A stretch of DNA of 64,000 bases, from NCBI GenBank assembly GCA_019649035.1, contig BMAT01005576.1, forward strand, positions 285,467 to 349,466. The letters are read 5' to 3'. Source of the DNA: Elysia marginata (Eukaryota > Mollusca > Gastropoda > Plakobranchidae). Numbering within the stretch: the stretch's first letter is position 1; every line of letters starts with the position of its first letter. The notes under the pieces were generated by a model. The model did not search any database and was not told the origin of the DNA. It was given only the letters and a program-made list of their open reading frames with translations. Positions 35,541 through 48,990 of this stretch are shown piece by piece. The position numbers were made by a program, and so were the translations under genes.

Positions 35541-38500
35541 TAAAACAGCAGCACAATAAGCGCAAAATTGAAAACAACTAGAAAACAATGACACCTTTGT
35601 TCCTTTCGACAGAGTCAAAAAGGGTCTTTGTTCTTTCAGTGAATGAAAAGCACAAACGCACAAGCGTTTTTAAAAGCCCTCGCTGATCAATAATAAAATA
35701 TATTAAATACAAAATGATATTAACCAGTGACCATGCATTCAATGAAAGACTGCGCAAATTGTATAACATGTCGGTCAAATTTCTATCGTTTAGATCCGAA
35801 AATGACAAACTAATTGTATTATAAAGTTAATCAGACAAAAAAGGAAAAGGTGTGAAAAAGTTTAACTGAGCCCAAGATACAAAACATTTTTAAATTTTCT
35901 GCAGGAAGAGAGTCAAGATTGAAACTGCTTTGAATGATCTCAATAAATAAAAGGGCAATCAGGATATCTTAGGATCAATACTGTGCAATTTTCTAGTTCT
36001 AGATTTAAAATAATGAAAGTTTTTGTACTGACGCTCAATGCTTCAGTCTGATCTTTTGTTTTTTAAATCTCCAACAGAAACGCGAAAGTACTCATTGCAA
36101 CAAAAGAGTGCGTTTTTAAATTTACGAAAAAAAAACCCACTAAAAAACACGCCACCCGTTTACAATCCGAGAGACCTATTTTCATGAAACAGAAAAACAA
36201 TATAAAAGAAACTTTTTAATACCGAGTAAGATTAAATAAATATAAGACAAAATACAAAAAAAAATTTACTTTCAAAAAGCATGCACTAGAGAAAATCTAT
36301 ATGCCTAACAATTAATCGTTAAGACTTTAATATAAACGAATCGCATCGAACTCTGTGACATTTGGCTACAGAGGGCGGCTGCAAAATAAAAGTTTTGCCC
36401 TCGTTTAGGTCGTTGTATCAGGTTTCGGTCGCACATCAAAGCCTGCAAGTGTTTGGCCGATCAAAGCAGTAATTATCTTGTTGAACATGGATGCAAAATT
36501 GATTGTGAGAAAGAGGAAACAGTCAGAGTTTCAGGAAATGGCTTCAATATGAAGTCTGTGGTCCGAAAGAGACTCCCTGGCAAAATAAGATAAATAAGCA
36601 CGATTATTCATGCCTTAAACTGAATCTTAAAAAGTAAGAGGTGTCGTAGATGTACTAACTGGGAAATAAGAAAAATAAAGATATATATTATCAATAAAGT
36701 ATCATAGATCGTTGGGTCTGTTCATGACAAAGGTGGGCAATGAGATTGAGAAAAAGGTAGGCTTAAATGATAATAGCAGCGTCAGCTTGAAGTTTGCTCT
36801 ATTGTGGTGTAGCTTTGTAAAGTAGGAGTAACCTGTACTAACCTTTAGTAATTTGAGGGGAATTTTTGAAAACCTAAACTTTTGAAAGCTGCAGAAAAGC
36901 GCATCTATTTAAATCAACTCCATGACTAACCCAATTTCAAAAGAAGCATTCTCTCGCTACCCCAAATAACTACCAACTTGCCCAGTTGCCAGGAAACAGG
37001 TTACGTGTTTTTTAGTTATCAAGAAAATGATAAAACTAATTTCAAAGACGACTCAAAGCATAGCGGTTGAGTTATATTACATGCGCTTTTATTTTTTGTC
37101 TCATGGCTTAGCCTCTTAGCAATAAATCATATGAAATAATTTGTACCTTAGATCTTGTCATTTCTGATCTCAGCTTATTACCTCTGCGTGTGTTCAGTTT
37201 TAGAAACAGAGAGCGCTGACACTGTGACTGGTATTATTCGTGATGTGGTCCGACTTAGAACACTATCCAAGCTCTGAACAAGTGGAGCTAAGAGTGAGGA
37301 ACAAATAAATCTTTACGGGAGTTGCGGCACTGTTTGCACGCCATGGCCAGACGACTGTGTTTTTTATTCTTAAGTCCGATATTCTCTTGAGGAATTAGCC
37401 GCTATGAGCTCTTAAAAAGGAAGCGGAAGAAAGAAAAACCGAGAGAGATATGAGTGATGAAAGAGAGTGATACAGGTAAACGGACAATTGCTTTTCATTG
37501 TAAATGTTGGAAATTCCGTTAGCGAAGAGTAATAAATTTATTGTGCAAAAATAGGACCATAACCTCAGATAAATATTAAAAATATTTTCTTACTGCGAAA
37601 ATAATTTTTTTCAATCTACTGCATAAGACTAATAAAGGAGAGAGAAGGGGGGGGGGGGAGCGTGCGTACTCAACGATTTATCAAAACCCGTCACTTTTTT
37701 GGAATATGAATCAATCTAAGATAATATCATTATAAAACATAACAGAAAATCATATTATGATAATTCAGCCTAATAAGTTTTACTTAAAAAATCTATTACG
37801 TGTTATTCTTCACATACTTGAAGAGATGTTTCCGTCGTATTGAAACCGTTTACACGCTTGTCTTAAGTTTTATCAGGACTGTGTGTGTCTATCTTTACTA
37901 CTCACCATGCTACTCTCTCTCTCTCACACTCATCCTAACACCTCCCCCCCCCCCCAAGTCTTAATCTGACTATTTTGTGTGTCTGCATGCCTGATTAGTG
38001 ATACTTTTCTTTATCTCTGTCTGCCTGCACAGTTCTTTTTTAAGACCTCTCTCTCTGTTTAGGGTGAAATTGATTAAAAAGTTTGCCACTCCACATGCCT
38101 TCTTTCTCTTGACTTTGTTACATAGACCCATTTGAACAAAATGAAAAAAATTAAAACAAAAAAAACCTAACTTTTTCTGCTAATGTGTTCCTGACATGCT
38201 TATATGAGGAGTTTTTTTTCTGTGTTTCTTTAGCAAAATTTTCTGTTTCGATGAAATTTCTACCTCGATCAGGCTCTCAAGCTGATTTCTCTTACTTTAT
38301 TCGCTGGATATTTCTCCCATTCGTTATTTCCCCCTTGCCATTCACCGTGCGCTGTTTTAGTGCTTGCCAGATGCACAAACACACTCACTGAAGTTTTCCA
38401 GGAAAACCCCAAATTGTATTTTCATGTCGGGTCAGAACTGTTATCCTGATCGGAAAAGTTTAATGTCTTCAATTTCCACCTCCCCCAATCCACAAAGTAC

Positions 38501-38875
38501 AGAAAAAAACCACATACGGTTCCCATAGCTGTTTTATTAACCTCATACAGAGGCAGAAGTGACATAAGACGGGAGAGACAAAAAAAATTAAAACAGTAAA
38601 AGAAGATAACCAGGGCAACGCGTCATCGTAAATGTCAGACCTGTGACCAAGTTTTTGAGCAGGGATTTTATAACGGACTCAACATGTTTGTTATTTCTTT
38701 CCACTCTTTTGTGGCCGAGTTAAGATTTGCTTTGTATGTTTTCAGAATTTCGTTCGATATCATCAACAATTTTGAAGATGGCGTATCTGGGGAAATACAA
38801 AGATATATCTTAGATCAAAAGAGCAAGGATATCATGAGATAAAAAAACGGGCATACAGCCAAAGATGAGGATAGA

Positions 38876-38885
38876 CAGAGAGAGC

Positions 38886-38932
<47 letters not shown>

Positions 38933-38955
38933 CGAGAGAAAGAGAGAGTGAAGCG
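38876..38955. repeat. (GA)n microsatellite
   Basis: GA dinucleotides, uninterrupted at 38889-38927 and imperfect around. Confidence 0.9.
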
Positions 38956-41189
38956 AGAAAGGTATTAAGTACACCTAAACGGTGACCAAGGCGATTTCAT
39001 TCATACGTGATCTTATGTCATGTCTTGTGCAGAGAGCTATTCTAGTCTTTTTGATTGCTGGTGTTGTAATTCCAGCTCTTGGTTTTCTTCTACTCTCTAT
39101 ATCCTTCCTCTCCTTTTCTTGTAATTTTCTTTGCATTGTAGTGATGCATGCACATCTTAATTTCTTAACAAATCTTTTAAAAAATGCAATATTATAGTAA
39201 AAGGCAACTATTTTAAGTGAACGCAAAAGATTTTTACTCCATAAAGACTTTTATTTGATCGTGCATACTATTTAATTTCTACTGCTTATAATATGTCACC
39301 CTTAGACTGGCCCATTATACAAAATAACAGAAAATCAATGGCCCAGACACGTTCAATTTCTCTGCTGTTGACACATCAAAGAGTAAACTTATTGAACACG
39401 ATTGTTAAGAATTTCCTGAAGCAAAGAGAACTTGGAAGTGCACTAATCTGCAACAAAGCTTCCCTCTTCATAGAAAGGGAAAGAATAGAATGGCAAAATG
39501 ACATGAAAATCAAAAAAGTTAAAAGAGTGCAATAGAAAGATTAATGATCTTTTCTCAAAGAATGAGACTAAAGCTTTTAAAGAGCAAAAAAATTTTTTTA
39601 GAGACTGATTTTTATTTCCAAGGAAAAAATGTTCGTCGAGACTTTCTTTGACTTTTGTTTTGTTGGCAGGGGAGTCACATATTCACACACACAAGAAGAA
39701 TGAAGGATACTTTTACATTATAGATGTAAGTATCTCACAAAAATACTTCAATAGTGACTTTCCACTTTTTATGTATAACTTTCACTACCTTCAAAACTGC
39801 GAAGAAAAAAAAGTACGAAACCTGGAGTACTAAAAGACAGTTGACGCGAGTATTATTTTTATTATTGTTTTCATTAATTGCAGAGGAATTTTAAAAAGTT
39901 CAATATTATTCCTTATTCGAGCTTTTGAACATAACAAACATAAAGGCATGTTTGAAGCATCGTCTTGGTTTTAATTGACAATTCCCAAATTTAGATGAAG
40001 ACTTATAGGTTACATTGGATCTTTATTTTAACGACTCTTCAGTAACCGAAATAATTATTCTTACAATTTTTTTCGATTGAACAAGTTGACATGCCTTAAA
40101 GAGAGATAGCCTTTAAAGAAGGGAAGTGCTCCCGTAAGTACACGTACATTTACAACAGAGGGTGCTTCTGAAGGCAGACTACACTTATCTACAGAAAAAC
40201 TCGTGGTAGGCAGACTACACTTGTGGTAGATAAGGAACGAAGTTCAGGAATGTTAGTTTCGGTGAAGCCTAAGCATATGCAAGAGTTAGATCTCATAATT
40301 ATAGTAATCAATACGAAGCTTGCGTTTATCATTGATTTATCATTTTTCACCGTCCAACTGCATGAATGTGCTGTTTATGATTTTACCGTGTTTAACTATG
40401 TTTTGTTTATCAACGCTGATAAAAAATATGCTAGATTTAGGCTTTTCTGTGTAGTCCCATGTTGAACTGATACTTAGCATCCAAAACAGATCCTTTACAT
40501 TTTGAATATTTTTGTTGTTTTTAAAAATGATTTTAAACTGTTTCAGTATTAAAAAAGCAATTCTATAAGCTGCTGTAACACTCAGTAACAGCTTGTCGGA
40601 GACTTACAGTAAAGCACCCGCACATTCTACAACTATTCGTTCGTCAGATACTATAAATCCTTTAACTATTTATGATGAAACTGAACTAGGGGGTGGGGGG
40701 GATTACCTGATTTGAAACTTTTGGTTATTAATGAGGTATAAGACTTAAGATTTTGTTTCTGTGTCTAAACTTACAATAAATAATACTGTTACTCAACATT
40801 CAGATCTGACAATCCCTGAGTTATTCGTTTTTTGCGTTTAAAATTATTTTCAAACATTTTAGTTACAACAGCACCAGTACCACTAAAACAATTGAATTTT
40901 CTACTAGAGATTATGGTAACCCGCGCAAACATTTTACCAATGACTACAAAATCTGTGTTAGGACACAGGCCAACGAGTCCCGCTCCCACAGAAATTCCTT
41001 CTTGCAAGGGATGACTGTTACTAGTGCATAGCTTTGAAGCCTGGGCAGGTATCCCAACTTGTCATTTTCAGGCTATGATTTTGACACTTTACCATCAGAA
41101 CAGAGTAAATTAAATTTTAAAAAAGTTCTATACTCAAGACGAGCGTAAAGGAACATGAAAAGGGGACTTTTGTTCAAGCAAACGGCATG

Positions 41190-41376
41190 GTGAGGTACAT
41201 TTGCCCTTGCCTTCCTCGCTACCTTTACTTTTGCGAAGTCTTAAGAGTCTTAGCTAACAATTAAATGCTGGGTGTGCATAGGCGAGCAAATAAAGTTTTG
41301 CCCTCACTGGCAATCAAACCCGCGATCTCTCGGATAGCGGTCAATCGCCCTACGAGTAACTCTACCGCTCATCCCA
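41190..41376 (-). mobile_element. tRNA-derived SINE, minus strand
   Basis: Read on the minus strand, an A-box-like TGAGCGGTAGAG (41360-41371) and a B-box-like GCGGGTTTGATTGCC (about 41309-41323) stand at tRNA-like spacing, followed by a tRNA-unrelated body toward 41190. Its sequence differs from the 15.1-kb SINE, so it is another family. The 3' limit is not clear. Confidence 0.6.
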
Positions 41377-41482
41377 ATTTAAATTTCATCATAACATCAT
41401 CTGGGTACCGTCTCTACAAAGAAGTTGGATACCATGGATCTCCATCTTTCTCTTTCTATCGCTGCTTCGGCTGCCTCACCCA

Positions 41483-42170
41483 TTCAAAGATTCAAGATTC
41501 AAGATTCAAAATTCTTTATTTATCCCACTAGGGGAAATTCTTTAGACAAGCTTCTCATAAAAAACAAAAAACAGTTATGAACATAGACATAGAACGTATG
41601 AATTAAAAAGGTTGGTATAAATCATTAACTTTAACTTTACATCACACCCCTTTTATATATAATAATTATTTATATACTAATATCACATTCTTAAAAAGCA
41701 ATCAACAAGCAATCAAAGTATATTCGAAGCATAAAAATTATTGGCAACTGTATAAGAATGGAGTATTTAGATCTGGATTGTAGAAAATTTTCTTTTAAAA
41801 TTTTTATTGTGTAACGAAATCAATCTAGGTATAAACGAGTTAGCGTATCTCTGTGTTCTAACTTGTGGGGCCCTTAGTCTCCCACTACGCTCGATGACTC
41901 TCGTACTAAACTCTGTCCATAAAGGGTGTGTTAGGTCGTTTCTTATACAGTCTGTCTTTTGTTTTGTTCTCTTTTCGCAGATAGTGCCTAAATCGTCTTG
42001 GTTTTTTACCCACCACTCCATCCCCTTTCCTAATAATTTCCTAATGATTCCCTTGCCGGTCATCTCCACTATATTCCCTGTTCTTTTGACAACCGTACGT
42101 TCTGTGCCTTTTGACCCGTCCATCTTTCCCTTCAATATTTCTGGAGACAATCATGACTTGCATGGTCAAA
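41483..42170 (-). mobile_element. LINE 3' end: C-terminus of reverse transcriptase ORF and tail
   Basis: A minus-strand frame from 42150 to 41767 ends with HPLWTEFSTRVIERSGRLR, then APQVRTQRYANSFIPRLI and SLHN. This matches the usual end of CR1/Jockey-like reverse transcriptase ORFs (R-L-R-x-P, R-T-x-R-Y-x-x-S-F-x-P, x-L-N). The non-coding tail ends in TTGAATC repeats at 41483-41510, just after AATAAAGAATTT. It is strongly 5'-truncated, and the part left is open for about 127 codons. Confidence 0.65.
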
Positions 42171-44689
42171 AGAGACCAGCTTTTTCGTTTTTATAGATTC
42201 TAGAATTTCTGTTTGTATTTGAAAAGACAACTGCTCGTTTGAGTTTTCAGCCTACACACGGAACCATTCCATTAAAATATTGAAACTGCTTTTATTTATC
42301 AGCCTTATGAGATGAAGAGATAAAGAAGAGTAGTGGTTCCAAAGCCCAAAACTATTTCAAAACATAAGACTAAACCAATTATGTGCAGGAACTTTAAAAG
42401 TAAAAAAAAATAATTAATTTGCGTTTGCTTTTGAGTTGGTTTTAATAAATTAGGCAAACATTTCTTTTATACACATGTAGTACGGTACTTTTTGGGTACC
42501 CGATCAAGTGACGCAAAGGACAGAGCTTTTAAAAGTTGCCTTCCTTGTTTCTTCTCCGCCGACATTGTATCTATTAACTATCGATTTTCCCCCGAAGACT
42601 TATCGTCTATAGTTGTGAGTTATCTGACCTGTATATTTTGATTCTTCTTTTACCCTCTTGGTGTCCAGAATTCATGTTTTCTTGTTAGAATATTCTATTT
42701 CCATTCCATTATTATTTTTATTCCCCTTTCCCTCTTTCGCTCTGTCTTTTAATCTGTTTCTTTGTCTGTCTGTCTCCCTTTCTCAGTGACACTCTTTTCA
42801 ACTGCTGGAACATCTTGACCTAGTCTAGATATAGACATACTGCAGGAACACAGGTTTAGATCTCGAACACTATACTGGGTTCAGTTGCCGTGATATCTGT
42901 AGGTCTAGGGAACAGGTTGAATTCTTGATCTAGATCTTAGTCTTTTTTATGGCAAATTAACAGGATATTGTGTTAGATCTAGAGTTAGGGCTCTGCAGTG
43001 TTTTGATGAACTGGGTATGTAGCTTTCCAGATTCTAGGATGGTCTTCTTTATTTCAATCTGTAAGCATTTTGTTTAAATCTATTTCGGTAAGAAAATAGG
43101 CTTAAGTTCAGTGCTTCGGACCTAAATCTACCTATTGGTGAAGAATTGCGTAGACTAACACCAAATAATAATATGTCAATCACCCAATAACTCAATGAAC
43201 ATCGTCTATTTATAAATCAGATAATACAGAGTGTCTGGTCGACAGCCTCGGGCGGAGAAATTTTCTCACATAAAAACCGGAAAGCTAGGGCAAAAGACCA
43301 TGATTTTCAAGGGCGTAATTTCATTCTTTCGCAGTCTATTCTGCACATTTTGGGCAATTAAAAAATTATTTCTGTAAATATTGACTTTTTTGTTTTAAAT
43401 GGGTTGGATGCAATGCTCGACGGTTCTAGGCATGTTATAAACCAAACTCGCCACCATTTTCAGCTCTTGTTTTCACGGTAGGCTGTTGAGATCAAAACAG
43501 TGCTAAAACCATTTACAATTAGGGCTCCTATCACTAATTTTATAATAAAAATGCCCAAAAATTACTTTGAGGCCTGGGAGATCGCTTTTTATAATAACAA
43601 TAAAAAAAAACCTCTCTGCCACCCTGTTTTTCAATGTCATAAATGTCTTCTAAACCTTGGAAACTTCAGCAGCAGAAGACAATTGACTTAGTCACAGCTT
43701 TAAAGAGAAGACTTACAAGTGAGACTTTTTATAAGTTACACAACTTTTGGTTTATGAGATACTTTTTCTCAAACCTATTCTTTCTCTTTGCAAGTTTAAG
43801 TTGATAAAAAAAAAGATTTTTTTTTGTTTGCAACTCTCATGCCATCGAAACGTGAAGTTCCGAAATGAGCATTGCTGCAAAATAAGCCTAATGGTTACAC
43901 TTTAGTAATCTAATATAGGAGAAAACACATTTTATAAATCATCAATAGTGATTTTATGTAAAAGGTTATTATTAGCTATAGATTTCAAACCCAAATAAGT
44001 TGTAATTTTATGACCATAAAGGTTGTTTCATTCACTTAGCACGAAACCCAAGTTCACCACAAATCATTGAACTTCTTTGAGGCAAGTCTTTTATTTGGCT
44101 TTTGATTTGTTTCAAGCTTTACAAAAAAAAAAAAAAAACCAAAATACAAATATAGAAGAGCACTTGTGTTTTGTGGTCACATAGATGGGATATGGTTTTA
44201 ACCGTCAGGTAAAACAAAATCCGTTACCTGGGACTATATTTTCAATAAAAATCATAATGAGCTGGTTTAGTGAGTTGATTTGCTTTCATTGTAACACTTT
44301 CAACATGAACTCAAAGAAGAAAAATAATCAAAGAGTCATCGATTGTCCTTTTTTTGATTTTTATAACCTTTTTCTGACAGTCGAAGTTTAAATCTACAAA
44401 ATTTCGGTAGTTTGAATCTAAAACTTAAGCTACGTGTAGATATTAATAGCTTTGAGGTGAAAATGTTGATTATTCTCTCTGTATCTGTTTGTCTCTCTTC
44501 CAATTGCAATAATTCCCGCCCCCCACCCCTTATTATTTCTCTCTTTCTCTCCCACTTTCTCTTGCAAACACAATAAATAAAGGGGAGGTGATTGTCAACT
44601 GGGACACTTCAACATAAACCTAAATTTTTGCAATCATGTCGGAGTTCTTTATTAATCTTTAATTCATTTATCGATAGCTGTTTTATCTC

Positions 44690-45010
44690 TGATTATCTGG
44701 TTCCGCCCAGCCTGTGCGTCCTCATCCAGCCTGAAGTCTCAGGCTCTCCGAAAGTCTCATATCTTAATAGCTCCTCTGCAATGTGAGCAAGAAGTGTCCT
44801 AGAGGGAAAAGCGGCTCAACAATAATTACCAGGGAAGGAACAAAGCCTAAACGCTCAGCCATTGTTCAGCTCGGCAGGCAATGGATAGCAGCGGCTATTG
44901 TGAAAGAGAAACTTACACCGGCCCGTGTTCATTCAATATTTATGAAACAGCAAAGGGTACCTCGCGCCTTACCGGGTTAGCCAGTGCCGCCAGCATTAGC
45001 TTCATTGATT
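44690..45010. promoter_or_regulatory. Intronic GC-richer island, candidate enhancer
   Basis: About 320 bp of mixed-composition DNA stand out in an AT-rich, low-complexity intron. It contains CCATTGTT, CTATTGTG, AACAATAATTA and GATTATTGAATG, words of the SOX (ATTGT) and homeodomain (TAATTA) kind. A 65-codon open frame (44783-44980) lies within but has no recognisable relatives. The regulatory role is inferred from composition and context only. Confidence 0.25.
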
Positions 45011-45298
45011 ATTGAATGAACGTGGGATAAACACTTTTATGGGATACATGGATGAGAGACTCACAATTTATATAAATGTGAGGAAACTATGCTAGCACAA
45101 TAAAAACAGTAAGAAAACAATGAGCAGAAAAGACTAAAAGACAGGAAATAACACAAGTACGGGAAGCGGTGATCTGCAATAACTACGATAATGATGCTAA
45201 TAACGATCGCACTTTCATTGGCTCAAAAACAATTGTGTTTGTGCAGGATCTGATATCAGCAGCGTAGTAAGTAAGTCTGGTATTTAGTAATTAGTAAT

Positions 45299-45460
45299 AG
45301 TGGTAGAAGTAGTAGTAGTAGCAGTAGTNNNNNNNNNNNNNNNNNNNNNNNNNNNNNNNNNNNNNNNNNNNNNNNNNNNNNNNNNNNNNNNNNNNNNNNN
45401 AAGTAGTAGTAGTAGTAGAAGTAGTATTAGTAGAAGTAGTAGTAATAGAAAATTTTAGGA
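45299..45460. repeat. (AGT)n microsatellite containing an assembly gap
   Basis: AGT/AGTAGA units on both sides of 72 N (45329-45400). Confidence 0.95.
45329..45400. other. Assembly gap (72 N)
   Basis: A run of N inside the microsatellite. True repeat length is unknown. Confidence 1.
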
Positions 45461-48400
45461 GTAATAATAGGAGTTGAAGAAGTATTATCTGTATTTATTG
45501 TTGTGGGTAAAAAAGCAGTAAACAATACTTAATGTTTATAGCAAAATGTGTCACGGTAGTAACAATAAGCTTACAAGAGCTCATATAGCGTTATAATTAG
45601 TATTACGGGGAACTGAGTAAAACAGAAAATATAATTTCAGTTTATGAAATAAAAAAGGGTCGAAACTGCGTGGAAAAGCGGCGTAAAGCTCAGGAACAAA
45701 ATGCGATGTAATGTTCACAAGACAGACAGCTTTGGAGGAAAAGAGACAAATATAACGGTATCAAAATGAGGGGAAAATAAGAATGAGAGAGAGACAGGCA
45801 GGGAGAGGGAGAGAGAGAGAGACAGACAGACAGAAAGTTAGACAATTAAACCATAATCCTTCTTCTTATAACAGGGCTGTTTTTAAGTGATGCGATAAAA
45901 GCGATTAAAGACAAATGAAACTACCCACCCAGGAACTGAGTTTGCGTGTGGGGTATGAGTGTAGAGGGGAGGTGGGAGGTGTTATGTCGTTTCCTCGAAT
46001 TAGGTGATCACCTAAAGTACTAACATATTACATAGATACACTACAAGGGTAACCAACTTTTGAAAGGGTGATTACAGCAAGAGAACTAACTTGGCTAAAG
46101 AATGTACCACCTTAAACATCTCACAATATGACCATAGTTTAAGTTCGGTTTGGTTTAAGTCAAAGCTAAATATGATTTTACCATTCCAAACGATAAGCTT
46201 GTAATGAAAATACTGAACAAGCATCTTCACTTATTACTATAAGAAATGCCCGAATCGATTTCTTTGGTGCCCGTAAAATCTTTGATTTTATGTACATCAA
46301 ATTCTTTTCAATTTTTGTCTATTTTTATTCTTTCTTTGGATCCCACCGCTTTTTATCTGGCTTTTTTTGAAAAAAAAAAGGGGGGGCTATCGTGAGTTTT
46401 CTTTATATAGTTGATCTCTAGTTTTTTAAAGGTCTAGGTATAGCCGCCAGAAACAAAACGAAGCCAATTGCTAGCAAAACTAAAACAATGAAAAAAAAAA
46501 CAAAAACAAAAATACAAAAGAACCCCCAACAACCTAACATCTCTTTTGTAATAATATTTGATAGTACGAAAAACAGAGCAACTTCTATCAAGCCAAACGG
46601 AACTTGCGGATATTGCACCACTTTATAGACACTGAGTAAAACGATCATTTACAAATCTGGTATTGTTTGAAGTTCGACCTAGGTGTTTGTCCAATCGATT
46701 AGAATTTCATTATGTAAGGTACCACTTTTCAGATAAGAGAAGCTGAAGACCAACGTGGGATAGCATATAGATTAGCAAAACAAAATAAAGGTACTCGCAG
46801 CCAGTCTGCCTCTCGAGTTTTCTGATTCGAGTGACCTATACATTGACAATATCGATCCGTGACAATCTAGTTTAAATACTTGGTACTCGATCTTTGCTAC
46901 ATCCGGTGGTGGTGACTGGGGGGCGAAAGGTAATGAGTTAATAAAAGATCTATTTTAAAACATAAGACACTCCGTGCACACGCATTTTATGCAGTTTTTT
47001 CTCAACAATCAACATAGAAAGTATTTAACTCAGATTGAAAAATGCAGTCACATTCTGCTATAAATATTCATTAGTATAATTATCTGTATAGGTGTGTGCC
47101 TTTGTTTTCCCGTGTGCCACATGTCTGTCAGTATTTACTGCTATCTTCTCACCCGTATGGTTATCGCTCCGCGACAATTGGTTGAGCTCAATAGCATAAC
47201 TTTATCCATTTCAGAAATTAAGGCCATAAAGGCTTCAAAGGGTTTGAAATTTCCATAATGTTGTGTACATAGTGTACTAAACTATTAATGCATCAAGTAC
47301 AGGTTTTGTCCAATTCATGTTTATCTTAATTTGTGTAGCAGTAAATGCAAACCAACTTCATTTCATTTGACTTTTTGTAAACTAACTTTAATTAGTTGAA
47401 TGCCTTGCCGTGTAAACCTAGTCTTTTGCTGATGAATGAATAAACTATCAATTTAGTAGTACATGTATTCTTAAAACATATACTGAGATGAAATAAATGT
47501 AGGCCTCTTTCAAAATATCCTATGATTAAATTAGTAAATTAGTTAACTTAACTCAATCAAAGACCAAAATCTCACTGCAACGATGTTCAGGGTAAAATGT
47601 CAACAATAGCTTTTTGACATCATTTTGTCAGTAGGATTACAAGTCCAGCTAGATCAATGAATTCGCTGTTAAGTCACAACTATGTTGTAGTATTGCGTTA
47701 CTGCGTAAAAAATCTTAATAGTTTCGTATGTACAGCTTAGGAAACTAAAGATTCAGTCTCCAAAGCCAACCTCAGCAACCACAGGTCTGTATTTAATTCT
47801 CCTATACAAACCTATTAGACTAAATCGCATTTTGTCACTTTTCTTTGTACTCGATTTGACCTTAGGCACAATTATGTTTTCCTAAATGAAAAAGCTACAT
47901 AATTAAAATTTTATCAACAGGAACAGAAAGCCACGCCATGCCACGCTGACAGATATTGATCTGTTTTATGAGATATTGATGAAAAAAATCCAGGGCTTCC
48001 TTATATAGGCTTCCTTTGCCCACATTTCAAGGATTACTGGAGATCGGAAACTCATAGCAGTATCGCTACCGGGCCGGATATTACAATAGTTTTATTCTAA
48101 CTTAGGATTTGTTCTATATTATTTATAAAGAAAATTGACAATAATGACATGCTCTTAATGAGCTCTCCCCCCCCCCCTTTTTCATATGAGCTGTCGGTTT
48201 TTGCTGGTATCGTGTGCGTTTGCTGGTTGATAAACGGAGAAGGTGACACTAATTGGTGATACTTCATGAGTTTATCAATGTTTTTACTTCACGAGCAAGG
48301 CAATACTGGTTTGTTCTGTACATCAAGCTATAGCTATTTTTTCTTTACATTCAGAATTCAAGTTTCAAGCCAAATACTAATAGACTGGACTTTTTATGGC

Positions 48401-48789
48401 ATTTGTGTTCCTCTTCAGCCTAAATGAATTTAATACATGATTAATACGCCACAGATAATTAAGATAAAAAATAAATGAAGTAAGAGTCAAACCATTTATA
48501 ATAACGAGTTATTATTGCAAATAATAATAATGCTTTTTAGGATTGTTTGTGTTGTTATCTTAACCCTCTCGAATTGACAAGCACTGTGTTTTACTCCATC
48601 TAAATTGGGTGCGCATGATTAAAGACCGTCCAAATTGTTTTCTAACTTGTACACACTTTATGTAGAAATAAATCTATTACCTCAACGAACTCTTATAGGC
48701 TGTTTGGAATGTAATTTTAGTGGGTCATACAGCAAAAAGTGCACGCCATAGATTGGTTATTCCTTTTTCAGCATTATATAATTTACTTT

Positions 48790-48990
48790 CGTCTTGCTGG
48801 CTTGCATTAGAGACTATGTGTTAACGGCCCGCTCAGGAGGACGAAGCCCAAAGAGGAGGAAATCCAGGACGGCTGTTGGGCTAACAGGGCCCGTTAGCCA
48901 ATCGTCTGCTGTAAAACCCACGCAATCTATGGACGTTATCGTCGTCCGTGCAAAAGGTCTTCAGTGTTTTTGCCCTGAAAGCCAGATACG
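48790..48990. promoter_or_regulatory. Intronic GC-rich island with hairpin, candidate regulatory element
   Basis: Markedly GC-richer than its surroundings. It contains GGCTAAC-AGGGCCC-GTTAGCC, a perfect 7-bp inverted repeat around a GC-rich loop near 48880-48900, preceded by TTAACGGCCCGC. A short open frame through it has no recognisable relatives. It lies about 1.1 kb 3' of the T1 exon's donor in transcript order. Confidence 0.2.

Noticed and set aside
41300-41376. A genuine tRNA gene on the minus strand
   Set aside because: The sequence is tRNA-like only in the A and B boxes; the stem pairing looks poor and it continues into an unrelated body.
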